A stretch of DNA of 28,042 nt, from positions 1-28,042 of IMG/VR virus record IMGVR_UViG_3300034073_002051. The stretch is one strand, 5' to 3'. The stretch is from a virus. The notes beneath the pieces are model-generated. The model had not been told where the DNA came from. It saw only the letters and a program-made list of their open reading frames with translations, and ran no database searches. Every line of letters starts with the position of its first letter. Position 1 is the stretch's first letter. Both the position numbers and the translations under genes were made by a program. Positions 10,001 through 17,169 of this stretch are shown here, piece by piece.

Positions 10001-13000
10001 TCCTTCGCCAGGCCCCGTGTTGCTGCTGCCTGGGCTTGCAGTTCAGTGGTGGTCCGCCGTGCCCCAGCTTCTGCCAGGGCCAGATCATCAGGATCAATCA
10101 GGCCTTGATCAGCCAGATTGCGAATTTCACGAATCGACTGCTCAACAGACTGCAGCGCATTGTTGGTATCAATGATGCCGCTGGTATCGACATTGGCAAA
10201 CAGACGGCGCAGCTTATCGAACTGCTCATAGATGTCCTGAATGCTTTTCAGGGTTCTGTTGATAGAACCTTCTGCATTAAATGCGCCAGCGTCTTCAAAC
10301 TCAAGTGAGTCAGGATCAACAGTTGCTCGCTGTTGCTGTGCATTGATAAAGCGATTGACGCTTCCTTCAGAGCCGTAGAAGTTAGTAGCTGTCCGTGCTG
10401 CATTGACCTGCCGCTCCAGCGCCCTTTGCTCTGCCAGAAGATCATTCAGTATCGCTTCATCATCTGGATCAGGAACACGCTCCCCATCAGGGCCTTCGAT
10501 GTAGCGCATCTGATCACGGAATGCGCTAACCCGTTTTCCAGCTGCAAATGCCTCGCGTTCAACTTCCCGCAATGCATCAATCAGGTTGTTGAAGCCTTGA
10601 CGGCTACCTGTACCTCGACTGGGTAGGACTTCATCAAGCCAGTCATTGAAGGCAAAGTCCCCTCCACCAGGAGGCCTTTGACCGCCAGGGCCTCCCAGTC
10701 CACCTGTTACACCAGCACCAGTAGAGCCACCACCACTACCACCACCAGAACCACCAGCACCACCGCCCCCAAAATTATTAGCGAATGCACCAGCAAAGTT
10801 GGAAACTGCGTTCTGAAACTTCTGGCCAACTCCCTGAACTTTGCTCTTAGCTGCATTGAAGGTGTCTCCAAGGGATTCAAGAGACGACAGGAATTGATCA
10901 ACGATACCCATTGCTGCATCAGCAGCACGGTTCATGTTCTGTTCAGATGGGCCTGCTGATGCACCCATCGAATACGAACCACTGGGGGTGAACCCACCAG
11001 GCTCTGTTGATGTCGTCTCAAAGACAGAGGCAATGGTCGGTTCAGGCCTGCGTGCTGGCGGCAGCAGCAGTTGACGCATCGGGGGTTGCGGAGCACGCGG
11101 CGGTGTCCGGTCCTGCATCGAGTAGGTGCTGCTTTCCCATGGATCGGGAATTGGCCCCACCCGGCTGCCCACGTCAAACAGGGGCAGCGAGGCCCCGCCC
11201 ACGCCCGCAGGGAGCCTTCCACGGATCCGACCAGTGCCGCTCCGCAGCATCCCTGGTGACAACGGAGAGGAAGGCGCACCAATGGCCTGCGTAGGAGCCA
11301 GATCCGACGCCACAAAGCGACTTGAGCTGTACTGATTGAAGCTCTTGGTAAATGCACCATCAATCAGGCGTTCCAGTGTTCCTGGTAGCTGCCTGGCAGT
11401 GCGTTCAATCTTCGCCTCTGGGAAGAAGTCTTGGAATGTGCCCCTTGCCGAAGCTTCCGATAGAAGCTGAGACGGCATATTCTGAAGACCTACGCTTTCA
11501 AGACGCTTCTGATAAAGCGGAGGGTCTATTGTTAGATCGGCAATTGAACCAATCAAAGTGCTGTAGTCAACACCCGCACCGGCAGGTGTTTTCACTGCAT
11601 AATCAAATACCTTGTTGAGGCTGCTTTCAATTCTCCCTTTGAGCAGATCCATTACCTGCTCCCATCCGATCAAAACAGATAGACCCGCTTCTCTCCCTAG
11701 GGCTATCAGAAGCCTCGATGGACTCTTCATTTGAAGAGCAGCCTTGATGCCCTGGATCAGCGCGAATGCAAGCCTTGAGCCTGCATCAGTCGAGCTGTTC
11801 TTTTCATCAAGAATGCCTGCGATGAAAGACTCTGCGGCTTGACCAGACAGGCCGCGCAGTTCTGATGCAAGCTCTTTGCGGGTATCTGGAACATCTCGAC
11901 CCGTTTGAGCCGATAGTGCCGATGCAAAGTCACTGGTGGTTTTTGCCGCCAGACCACCCTTTCTGCCCTCAAGAAGGCCAGCCATGCCTTCCAGGGCCAT
12001 GGATGCAAAGTTCTTCTTGAAGTCCTCGTTGTATTCAACGGCTGTATTTAGGGCGTTGACAGTCTTCGACTCCTTATCCCATGCCCTGAAAGTGGACTGT
12101 GCCTCTTTGTATTTCCCGAGCTGTTCAGGAGTCCAATCTGACATTGGGCCGCCAAACATGCGGCTGGATGGCTTGTAGGGGCGGGATGTTTCGTATTCCC
12201 CTACAGCCTGTTTGACAAAGTTTGCAAAGAGGTCAAAAGCTTTTGGTTGGGCACTGGAAATCTGACCTGCAGTTGCCGCTTGATCAATGACCTCAACCTG
12301 CCCTTCGGATCCCCTTCTAATTAGGCCCTCTTTGAAGGCCAGTTCTCGCATCTTCCCAAATGCCGCCTTTGCATTGGCAAGCTCTGGATACTCACCGATA
12401 GTGTTATCTATGTCATCGAGTATGGCGCTTTGATCCAGCTCTTTCACCAGAGTGGATAGTTGACGTGCTGTCAGCTTCATCGAAGTAGACAGCTTGATGC
12501 CAGCTTCCTTCAGTGCAGCCCCATGAGTGTTGGCTGAATCTATATCTGTTTGCAGTGCGGTATTTAGACCTTCAAGTTGCTTCTTGCCTAGTCGAATCGG
12601 ATAGAGCTTTTCAACGTCTTGTGCTGTCTCTCTGCTTTCTCCACTGCCGAGAGTATCGGCTACCTTCCTACTGAGATCGACAACCTGTTCACTGAGATCC
12701 CCCAGCCGTTTGTCGGATGCAATCAGCCTTTCAGAGGCCTCGCGGAATGCGCCAGCAATCGTGCCGTCTCCACCTGAGAGCAGAGCGCCTCCCTGGCTAA
12801 CGCTGTCGCCAATTGCTTTCTGGCTATTGAAAAGACGCTGTTGCCATTCTTCGATGTATTTCTGCCTGGCTTCGCCTTTGTCTAGGCCCTTCCATTCTTC
12901 GACGCCGCCAAGAGCCCACTTGGATTCAAAGAGTTGTTCGGCTATTGCGGAGAAATGACGAACATCTGATGCTCGCAATTCGTCAATAACTTTCTTGAAA

Positions 13001-15912
13001 GCATCCGCAATGCCTCCCCTCTTGGGCTGCTGATCAAACGGAGTGGCGCCCACCACTTCAGCGTTGACCGGAAGCGCATCACTACCGGGCAGTGCCAGCG
13101 CATCCCCCAGCACTTGCACGTTGACAGGCTTGATTGATTTCTTGATTGCGCTATCAATTGCCGCGATCTCTTCACCGATAGCCTCAAGGCTATCCATGTC
13201 ATCAGCAACTGCATCGGCAGCTTCTCTGAACTTGGTTGCTTTCTCAATCCACTTCTCTCCGCTTTGGCTGTAAGCCTCAAAGGCCTCGTCAACCTCGGCA
13301 AAGATTTTCTGCAGATCAGGAGACACCTCATCGCCAAATGAAGCGATGTCAGGCAGGGCCAGGTCACGAACCGTGGACTGCACCAGGACCGACTGCTGTT
13401 GACGCTGCAGCTCCTGCTGCACCCGCTGGGCCTCCCGCTTGGCCAGGGCGATGTTTTCCGCTGGCGTGACCGCTGGCTGGGTATCGAACAGCGGTGTCCC
13501 GGCCTCCTCGATGGTTTCAGGCCTGGCTTTGCCAAAAATTGCCTCCAGCTCTTGCTCAACTGCAGACGTGATGTTGGGCAGAATGTCCCGCATGATTGCG
13601 GGCATGTTCTCGCCTTCCTTCAGCTTTGCAATGCCCTGATTGATTGCTTGGGTGATGGCACTCGATGTGAACTTAATCGAGTCAAATGTCTTCAGGATCT
13701 TGTCTGCTGCATTGGCAATCTCCTGGTTTTCATCTACGTTGATAACGTTGCCGCCTTGCTCGCTCAGAACTTCGGCATTCTTGGCAACAACGGAGAACAG
13801 TCGCTTCTGGCCCCTGAGCGCACTCTTGACCCCATCTGTGACCTTGATCCGCTCTCGCAGGTCACTTTCGACAATCTCCTCTAGGCCAAGAATCGTGTCT
13901 TGAACTGTCTTCTTCTCTTCTCCATACCTGCGGATGTCAACGAGTTCCTGAAGCTGCCTGTTGCTGGTCTTCGATGGTTTCCCTGCAAACTTGAGCGCTT
14001 CCCGCTGAGCGTCTTCGCTCAGGCCTGAATTGCCAAGAATCGCAGCGCGATCAATGGACAGTTCACCCCTGACAACCTGATCAAAAATCTCACTCGGCAG
14101 CGATGCCAGGGATAGCCCCTTGCCTGCCATCCCCGACGACAGAGGCAGGCCTACCTTCTTGATTGCATTTACATCACGGATACCTGTATCCCTGAAGAAC
14201 TTGGCCGCATCAACAGCAGTACCAGCACCACTGGCGATGTTCTGCATCGCACCGATGCGCCGCGCTTCAGCAACGTTCTTGGCGTCGATGTAGCGGACAT
14301 TCAGCTCCTCAACACCGAGCTTTTCTGCTAGGGCCAGGCGGTTGTGGCCGTTGACCACATAGGTCTTGCCATCACGGGGATCCCTCCAAACGGAGAGCAC
14401 GCCAGCAAGATCGTCATCCCATGTTTCAACGTCGCTAAGGCTTCCGACCTCGCCCTTTTTATTGCTGCCCATCTTGTATTGCAGCTCTCGCGGATTCAGG
14501 CCAATTTCACGCCTGTTGATCCGCGCCATGTTGCCGGTCAGTTGATCCGACACCATGCGAACTGCATCGGTGACAGCCCTGGAGACAACTGCATTCGATG
14601 CAGGAGGCAGCGCCAGCATCCCTGTGCTGGAGCCAGGCAGAAGCCGGGGTGCAACCGGCGGCACATCAATGACCGGAGGTGTGGAGGAACGCACCCCAGT
14701 GATGCGCTCCATTCGGTTTTTGACGTACTGCCTGACAACGCGACCTGATTCGCTTGCTTCTTGAATGTCAGGTGTTTCCCGCTTGTTGACTTGCTGTCCA
14801 GGCTTCAGGCCTGGCTTTTGCTTCAGATTGCTTGGCAGCAGACCTTCATTGATCTTCCTGAGCTGATCAAACGCTTCTTCGATTTGTTCGTAGCTATACC
14901 TTGACTTTGTGATCAGTTCATTCCAGTTCTTCTCGGCCATCTTCCGGTTTCTTTCCTCGGAAGTGCCGTAGATGATGGCGGGTCGTGCCCTGCCGCCTTG
15001 CGGTGCAGCACTGCGTTGAGATGTAGGCCCCTGCATCTCGCGCAGGAGCTGCTGGAGGCCCGCGTCATCGCGGAAGTTGGCCAGCACCCCAGAGCGGCTC
15101 TGGAAGGTGCTCAGCAGCATCTTGATGTCACGGCCAATGCTGCTCAGAACCTGCCGGTCAAAGAAGCCAGCCCTGGCAGCAGGCAGCGCCCGTGGCCCAC
15201 GCACCGATGCGGCAGAAGGCCTGAAGCTCGGCGGCGGGGGAGGAGCCAGCGGTGCCCTGGTGGCGCTGCTCAGTGGCGGCGGCGGGGGAGGCGGTGTCAG
15301 GCCAGGGAACGGGGTAGGCCTCGGTGCTGCAGGCTGCCTGGTGGGGCGCACGGTCTGGGTTTGGCCAGCCCGATCCGATGCCCGAATCTCAACCCGGCCA
15401 GAGACAGGCCGCTGCCGGAACAGTTGTTGCGTCTCCTGCCAGTGCTCCTGTTTCCGATCCAGCTCTTTGTTCAGCTCGATCAGCTCCGAGAGATCAACCT
15501 TCGGTTTGATGACCGTTGCGTTGATCTGTTGAGCCAACTCATTGAAGCACTCAACAGCGACATTCAGTGCTGTATCGAGATCAATGAGGCCCGACGAATC
15601 AATCTTGGGCTTGATCGGATTTCTGGCTGCATCCGTAACCAGTGTCTGCAGATTCTCCTTGACAACGCCAATGGCAGAGTCAAGGTTGGTCAGCTCATCG
15701 AAGTTGGCCTTGGCCTTAACCTCAAGACTTCCAGCTTTGCGCTGCAAGCGCTGCTGAACACGCTGTAGCTGCTGATCAGCACCAGTAGCAGTGACTTCAA
15801 TATTGGCCTTTACGTCGGGCAAGCCGAGCAGCTTGCTTTCCAACTTGTCAAGCTTATTCTCAACCTCGTCAAGGTTGATTCCTATATTTAGCCTAACATC
15901 ACCCTCTGCCAT
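4003..15912 (-). CDS. Giant multidomain tape measure protein with ParB-like and M23 peptidase domains
   Basis: 3969 residues in one frame. N-terminal coiled region, then a Pro-rich stretch (~201-233). A ParB-like domain (~468-580, 'NGHNRLALAEKLG' with H523 and R525, then 'AGTAVDAAKFFRDTG') has the form seen in phage and plasmid polyvalent proteins. A Pro-rich patch near 1607 and a Gly/Ser hinge (~1715-1748) follow. A tape-measure N-terminal domain (TIGR02675-like) spans ~2160-2325, after a hydrophobic segment, with further hydrophobic segments to ~2390. Long coiled coil covers ~2590-3300. An M23/LytM endopeptidase domain (~3510-3615) keeps H3524 and D3528 (HxxxD), H3574 and H3604/H3606 (HxH). 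The C-terminus has Gly/Ala-rich hydrophobic stretches (~3784-3850) and 'VGERGPELFMP' (~3861), typical of tape measures. It sets tail length, leaves the tail ahead of the DNA and cuts peptidoglycan. The role of the N-terminal half is unknown. Confidence 0.93.
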   Translation of the reverse strand: MAEGDVRLNIGINLDEVENKLDKLESKLLGLPDVKANIEVTATGADQQLQRVQQRLQRKAGSLEVKAKANFDELTNLDSAIGVVKENLQTLVTDAARNPIKPKIDSSGLIDLDTALNVAVECFNELAQQINATVIKPKVDLSELIELNKELDRKQEHWQETQQLFRQRPVSGRVEIRASDRAGQTQTVRPTRQPAAPRPTPFPGLTPPPPPPPLSSATRAPLAPPPPPSFRPSAASVRGPRALPAARAGFFDRQVLSSIGRDIKMLLSTFQSRSGVLANFRDDAGLQQLLREMQGPTSQRSAAPQGGRARPAIIYGTSEERNRKMAEKNWNELITKSRYSYEQIEEAFDQLRKINEGLLPSNLKQKPGLKPGQQVNKRETPDIQEASESGRVVRQYVKNRMERITGVRSSTPPVIDVPPVAPRLLPGSSTGMLALPPASNAVVSRAVTDAVRMVSDQLTGNMARINRREIGLNPRELQYKMGSNKKGEVGSLSDVETWDDDLAGVLSVWRDPRDGKTYVVNGHNRLALAEKLGVEELNVRYIDAKNVAEARRIGAMQNIASGAGTAVDAAKFFRDTGIRDVNAIKKVGLPLSSGMAGKGLSLASLPSEIFDQVVRGELSIDRAAILGNSGLSEDAQREALKFAGKPSKTSNRQLQELVDIRRYGEEKKTVQDTILGLEEIVESDLRERIKVTDGVKSALRGQKRLFSVVAKNAEVLSEQGGNVINVDENQEIANAADKILKTFDSIKFTSSAITQAINQGIAKLKEGENMPAIMRDILPNITSAVEQELEAIFGKARPETIEEAGTPLFDTQPAVTPAENIALAKREAQRVQQELQRQQQSVLVQSTVRDLALPDIASFGDEVSPDLQKIFAEVDEAFEAYSQSGEKWIEKATKFREAADAVADDMDSLEAIGEEIAAIDSAIKKSIKPVNVQVLGDALALPGSDALPVNAEVVGATPFDQQPKRGGIADAFKKVIDELRASDVRHFSAIAEQLFESKWALGGVEEWKGLDKGEARQKYIEEWQQRLFNSQKAIGDSVSQGGALLSGGDGTIAGAFREASERLIASDKRLGDLSEQVVDLSRKVADTLGSGESRETAQDVEKLYPIRLGKKQLEGLNTALQTDIDSANTHGAALKEAGIKLSTSMKLTARQLSTLVKELDQSAILDDIDNTIGEYPELANAKAAFGKMRELAFKEGLIRRGSEGQVEVIDQAATAGQISSAQPKAFDLFANFVKQAVGEYETSRPYKPSSRMFGGPMSDWTPEQLGKYKEAQSTFRAWDKESKTVNALNTAVEYNEDFKKNFASMALEGMAGLLEGRKGGLAAKTTSDFASALSAQTGRDVPDTRKELASELRGLSGQAAESFIAGILDEKNSSTDAGSRLAFALIQGIKAALQMKSPSRLLIALGREAGLSVLIGWEQVMDLLKGRIESSLNKVFDYAVKTPAGAGVDYSTLIGSIADLTIDPPLYQKRLESVGLQNMPSQLLSEASARGTFQDFFPEAKIERTARQLPGTLERLIDGAFTKSFNQYSSSRFVASDLAPTQAIGAPSSPLSPGMLRSGTGRIRGRLPAGVGGASLPLFDVGSRVGPIPDPWESSTYSMQDRTPPRAPQPPMRQLLLPPARRPEPTIASVFETTSTEPGGFTPSGSYSMGASAGPSEQNMNRAADAAMGIVDQFLSSLESLGDTFNAAKSKVQGVGQKFQNAVSNFAGAFANNFGGGGAGGSGGGSGGGSTGAGVTGGLGGPGGQRPPGGGDFAFNDWLDEVLPSRGTGSRQGFNNLIDALREVEREAFAAGKRVSAFRDQMRYIEGPDGERVPDPDDEAILNDLLAEQRALERQVNAARTATNFYGSEGSVNRFINAQQQRATVDPDSLEFEDAGAFNAEGSINRTLKSIQDIYEQFDKLRRLFANVDTSGIIDTNNALQSVEQSIREIRNLADQGLIDPDDLALAEAGARRTTTELQAQAAATRGLAKEFEALGIQSESSIQATRRIRDEANRAIQASGLSDAEKARANNARDIQELSYLQEQIRGAQGASGFGGFRGREIGDEVLNRTLQRTELMNFRRNLEEAKANMRLSPDPAGGFLNENSYRDAMGAIDRQIANADRAFRVLNDTATDGERAFETLRNAFGVFSDDLGNLIPQLIAFDFAFNILYSTLLPLPRIILQTTAEFDRLDTSISTYLRNTRGITDSTEVLKELRQQSLDLGTSYQQTAQSYLSFAAALKGTRLEGQETDITRTLATSGRNMGLSGEQLGRVSSALTQIVGKGTVQMEELRQQLAEQMPGAIQIAARAFGVTTEELYKMVGAGQIAGDEFVDKFIKQLKAEGGSINALSGSFSNLQEQLSAVLEQFGAVAGQPLFAPLTLALQGLVTLLKQLIPLAGVLSVGALVLGSNMAKGALGIKSWRTAAGQLATAGLALASGDKAGAATALGRQGGPTYATPWVAAPQAPQPPQGMSNLGKVASGARQAVDGLKTSLAAVFAFGRQGGPQPGAPLGQMQGALTGLNAGLLQTGQGLKGAAAGMVGLGKATFAALAPVLKLYLAIEALTLLFKAFSGDLNPLKGAETTLEALTKGEGQENAAKFSRSDRFFASLNLGAYIGQEQSAGTTKKILDESGKVYKSLQQDGEAYAKWREEDTKLAIEEAALVNEAKLETNTSKREEIDARLRSTRQRRENLTKNLPFNPSQIAAAGGLLQQAQNNAKEQITRLLRTQGVGETDIKDFIAGQKELGQITNLNNVPARRKADIEAFRKDLGAAKELEKGIDSLTQRLKIYEQVRNTLPLTIGNIDQEIKATQERIFQLDLRSTGNRQEFDAGVRKVGALTFERELLSMSTEQQNIRLLEDRAKAEQAVAAAAQVSGQVRLEVLEGERRLLEANIELAQKRSQVSEQRLQNRASLSRQLGFEGDAIKAEKDLSALQARNRQAEIRQQRSLLTNDRQRFAIEREMRQAELRGTQAQLRAQAAQERERYVQLSYTAQFRKADTSPEGQRLSTITQRLADEALRTSNSLDAQVASYDKLIANADKLYQVNLQTAGVRARILDIEGQLARENSLSEQQRLFIEEQTNVINAQLKAAEQEFSNLDAQADRGIETMQERISLAEKYVDLLERENQVIQEGIDLDQQIADSRIQAFRDRDSDGFFTRMAAYGQTADQDVMSIGQERRRLMQEMADRQEESALLTLRLDEQRLKVEREIFNLEQQKARIALATQRAQLAAQLAILQLQLQEGIRSDQAAGRVDQQKIAARDQINAELARRGVPAASGGTAQADPNGIQASVTNLIGGFESLEAAERDLAASTSEANRQFDIAEASTRRVAQATAENIAKQRELAELDTIRWWNEFLDSLDGIGTVLGEATAGLSEFRRSVASAFARGLREGGIDEAISDAAGQLSDRIMTSIIDEFVLKPMERNLFAGIRALMGDGFKPPEKPEEIFRSGSEAVKQEIAKGLTIEQNTLTEIQNFHRDFNAAIERVFNKAWQPPAGPQQVGPGAGQAGGVANTVGGVANMLPGTKGGPNINEGVGWSAWRGRNHNGQDLGLDPGDPIHSRRAGTIKDFYSSGFGEVGGAVVVKYDDGTEGTYGHVNPMSGMRVGQPIAAGQRIATVTDDGQNTHLHYELRNALGQIQNPLEAIKQSLAVKPGMVTPPPAPVLPPAQAMGPTTNRLPVAGQTSSQVDGAMPPQAFPLPAGEGQGPIALEQVPWQQAGQQVNTLGIEAQQAAQGLSVLGQTLATATQSASGTVPGTATTPAIPPAAAAPGSEVVADSQAFLAAANTSAAADIKKAGDAAKPVPGAFSGLGTAMGAAVGALGSIAMGIAGANQMQEGGTYNTLMGLAGIFGAVGGITGMFTPGGSLFGLFRANGGPVNARQPYIVGERGPELFMPDGAGQVMSSNDTNSLFKKTRAQLEATRAAMQQKNDMGFADFSNKPIDVRYESRVINGVEYVTTEQLRVATREAAERGKALAFQSMQGSVKTRRRLGL

Positions 15913-15942
15913 TGCCGCGCAACAACAACCCGTCCCTTGATT

Positions 15943-16934
15943 CTATTCAGCATCAGACGCAAGTTCGTCCTTCAATACTGCAGCAAGAGAGATTGGAAGT
16001 TCGCCGCTAAGGATTAGCTTCTTGATCAGCCTGAGCGTGCCAGGCGTAGCATTGGTCTTCGACTCCGTGTAAATCTTGTTCGGATCAAACGGAAGCAGTT
16101 GCTCTACCTTGACACTGTTTGCCGCCTTCTGTCCGCCAAGGCCTGACAGCACGATATGAGCCAACCTTGCAACCGTGACGGAATGCAGGTTGGCTTGTAT
16201 CTTCTCCTGCCGGTCTAGTTCCTTTAGAACCAGGGCAACAGTTCTTGTCGTCAGCTTGCTGAAGTTTTCTTGGCTGAACTCGCCGGTTGCGATTCCGCTG
16301 GCGACAAATCTTGCGAAGACTCCGTTCCAGTCGTCTTCTTGCTCGATGATGGCGATGCACTCTCTTTCAAGGGCGTCGATTCCTCCTGCTCTTTTCCCAG
16401 GTCTTCGTCCTCCATTGCAGGGGGATCGAACTCTTCCGCATCCTCATCAAGCTTTCCGCCTGCCTGCTCTTCATAGATGAACTGCAGGAGCTTGTCGCTC
16501 ATGTCACCCGTCAACACCTCGGTGTCACCCTCAGTCCAGTCGGCCAGGGCTTCCCACTTGCTGCGAATCAGGGCCTGGCCCCGTGTCCGCATGAAGATGG
16601 TCAGCAACTGGGAGTCCTGCTCCTCGCGGGAGAGGCCCGAATCCATCAGTTGATTGGTTTCATCCTGGTAGTCAGCGAGCAACATGGCGCTGTCGGCCTC
16701 TCCCTGGCTCTGCAGCAGGCCAAAGGCCTCTTCAACCGTGATGTTCTTGTCGTTAGAGATCTTCTTGGCCAGTTGCACAGCGGAAAGCATCTGCCGCGCT
16801 TGACGCTTTGCCATCCGGCTTTGCTGGATCTTTTCAGCCAGCAGCCACGCATTGTGACGACGGAGGCGAATCCTGTCGTTCAGGAAGAAGTATTCAGCCT
16901 CGTCGCCGTGGACGAGAAATGCGTATTTAGCCAT
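15943..16934 (-). CDS. Tail assembly chaperone, -1 frameshift product (lambda gpGT-like)
   Basis: Predicted 330-residue fusion. Frame 0 is read from the ATG at 16932-16934 for 181 codons to the slippery heptamer GGGAAAA (16392-16398). After a -1 slip, translation continues for 149 residues to the TAG at 15943-15945. The shifted frame is open from just upstream of the slip, beginning RAGGIDALERECIAIIEQED, and reads as folded protein (for example 'FARFVASGIATGEF', 'TVALVLKELDRQEK'). Frame 0 beyond the slip is only Ser/Lys-rich low-complexity sequence. No convincing start exists for the downstream frame (a TTG at 16162-16164 lies far inside the conserved-looking region), so it must be reached by frameshifting. 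By analogy with lambda gpGT, the fusion binds tape measure through its N-terminal part and recruits tube protein through the T part. It lies directly upstream of the tape measure, as usual. Confidence 0.85.
16251..16934 (-). CDS. Tail assembly chaperone, unshifted product (lambda gpG-like)
   Basis: 227 residues from the ATG at 16932-16934 (MAKYAFLVHGDEAEYF). The same frame is open a further 38 codons upstream, but that stretch overlaps the preceding 77-residue gene in another frame and looks like non-protein sequence, so the inner ATG is preferred; the preceding stop is one base away. The body is helical and charged (for example 'AWLLAEKIQQSRMAKRQARQ'). It ends in an acidic linker (DEDAEEFDPPAMEDEDLG) at the slip site and a 46-residue Ser/Lys/Pro-rich tail to the TGA at 16251. 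In siphophages this shorter, more abundant form coats the tape measure during tail assembly and is absent from the virion. Confidence 0.85.
   Translation of the reverse strand: MAKYAFLVHGDEAEYFFLNDRIRLRRHNAWLLAEKIQQSRMAKRQARQMLSAVQLAKKISNDKNITVEEAFGLLQSQGEADSAMLLADYQDETNQLMDSGLSREEQDSQLLTIFMRTRGQALIRSKWEALADWTEGDTEVLTGDMSDKLLQFIYEEQAGGKLDEDAEEFDPPAMEDEDLGKEQEESTPLKESASPSSSKKTTGTESSQDLSPAESQPASSAKKTSAS
16392..16413 (-). promoter_or_regulatory. Programmed -1 ribosomal frameshift site with upstream Shine-Dalgarno-like stimulator
   Basis: On the minus strand the heptamer G GGA AAA (16398 down to 16392) is in the X XXY YYZ register relative to the G frame (codons CTG GGA AAA), so both tRNAs can re-pair after a -1 slip. 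Lambda uses the close relative GGGAAAG. A GGAGGA element (16413 down to 16408) ends nine bases before the heptamer, a spacing like that of the stimulatory element upstream of the E. coli dnaX slip site. Slipping here joins exactly the two open frames. I see no obvious downstream pseudoknot. Confidence 0.82.
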
Positions 16935-16935
16935 G

Positions 16936-17169
16936 CTAGTCAAGTACGGGGAGATCCAGGTTGAATGTTTTAGTGATACTGGTTGAGTCCAGACACTGCA
17001 CCGGAACCAGCAACCTAAGCTTTTGATCTGGCAGCGTGAATGTAGCAACGGGTTGCGTAGTTTCCACGCATATCAGTGCCCCTGCACGAACGTAGCCGTT
17101 ATCCCTAAATACGACATTGACAAGGTAGTATTTCTCGTCATCACTGATCAGGTAGTCACTGCGCTTCAT
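16936..17169 (-). CDS. Small phage protein of unknown function upstream of the tail chaperone
   Basis: 77 residues from the ATG at 17167-17169, which overlaps the stop of the preceding gene as ATGA; its TAG is one base before the chaperone ATG. The sequence starts MKRSDYLISDDEKYYLVNVV and is rich in beta-forming residues, with no signal peptide or membrane segment. I do not recognise a family. Coupling on both sides and position between the neck/tube genes and the chaperone suggest a small tail or tail-assembly component. The charged start and evenly mixed composition are like a real small protein rather than a shadow frame. Confidence 0.65.
   Translation of the reverse strand: MKRSDYLISDDEKYYLVNVVFRDNGYVRAGALICVETTQPVATFTLPDQKLRLLVPVQCLDSTSITKTFNLDLPVLD

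Noticed and set aside
10690-10770. Repeated ACC/CCA units resembling a short tandem repeat or CRISPR-like array
   Set aside because: They are the coding sequence of a Gly/Ser/Thr linker in the tape measure; no regular spacer-repeat pattern.
15943-16164. Independent 73-residue gene started at TTG
   Set aside because: The same frame continues upstream as good protein sequence to the slip site, so this is the end of the frameshift product, not a separate gene.
16935-17048. N-terminal extension of the chaperone by 38 residues
   Set aside because: It overlaps the 77-residue gene in another frame, the sequence is Cys/Trp/Ser-rich shadow, and the ATG at 16932-16934 follows the preceding stop by one base.
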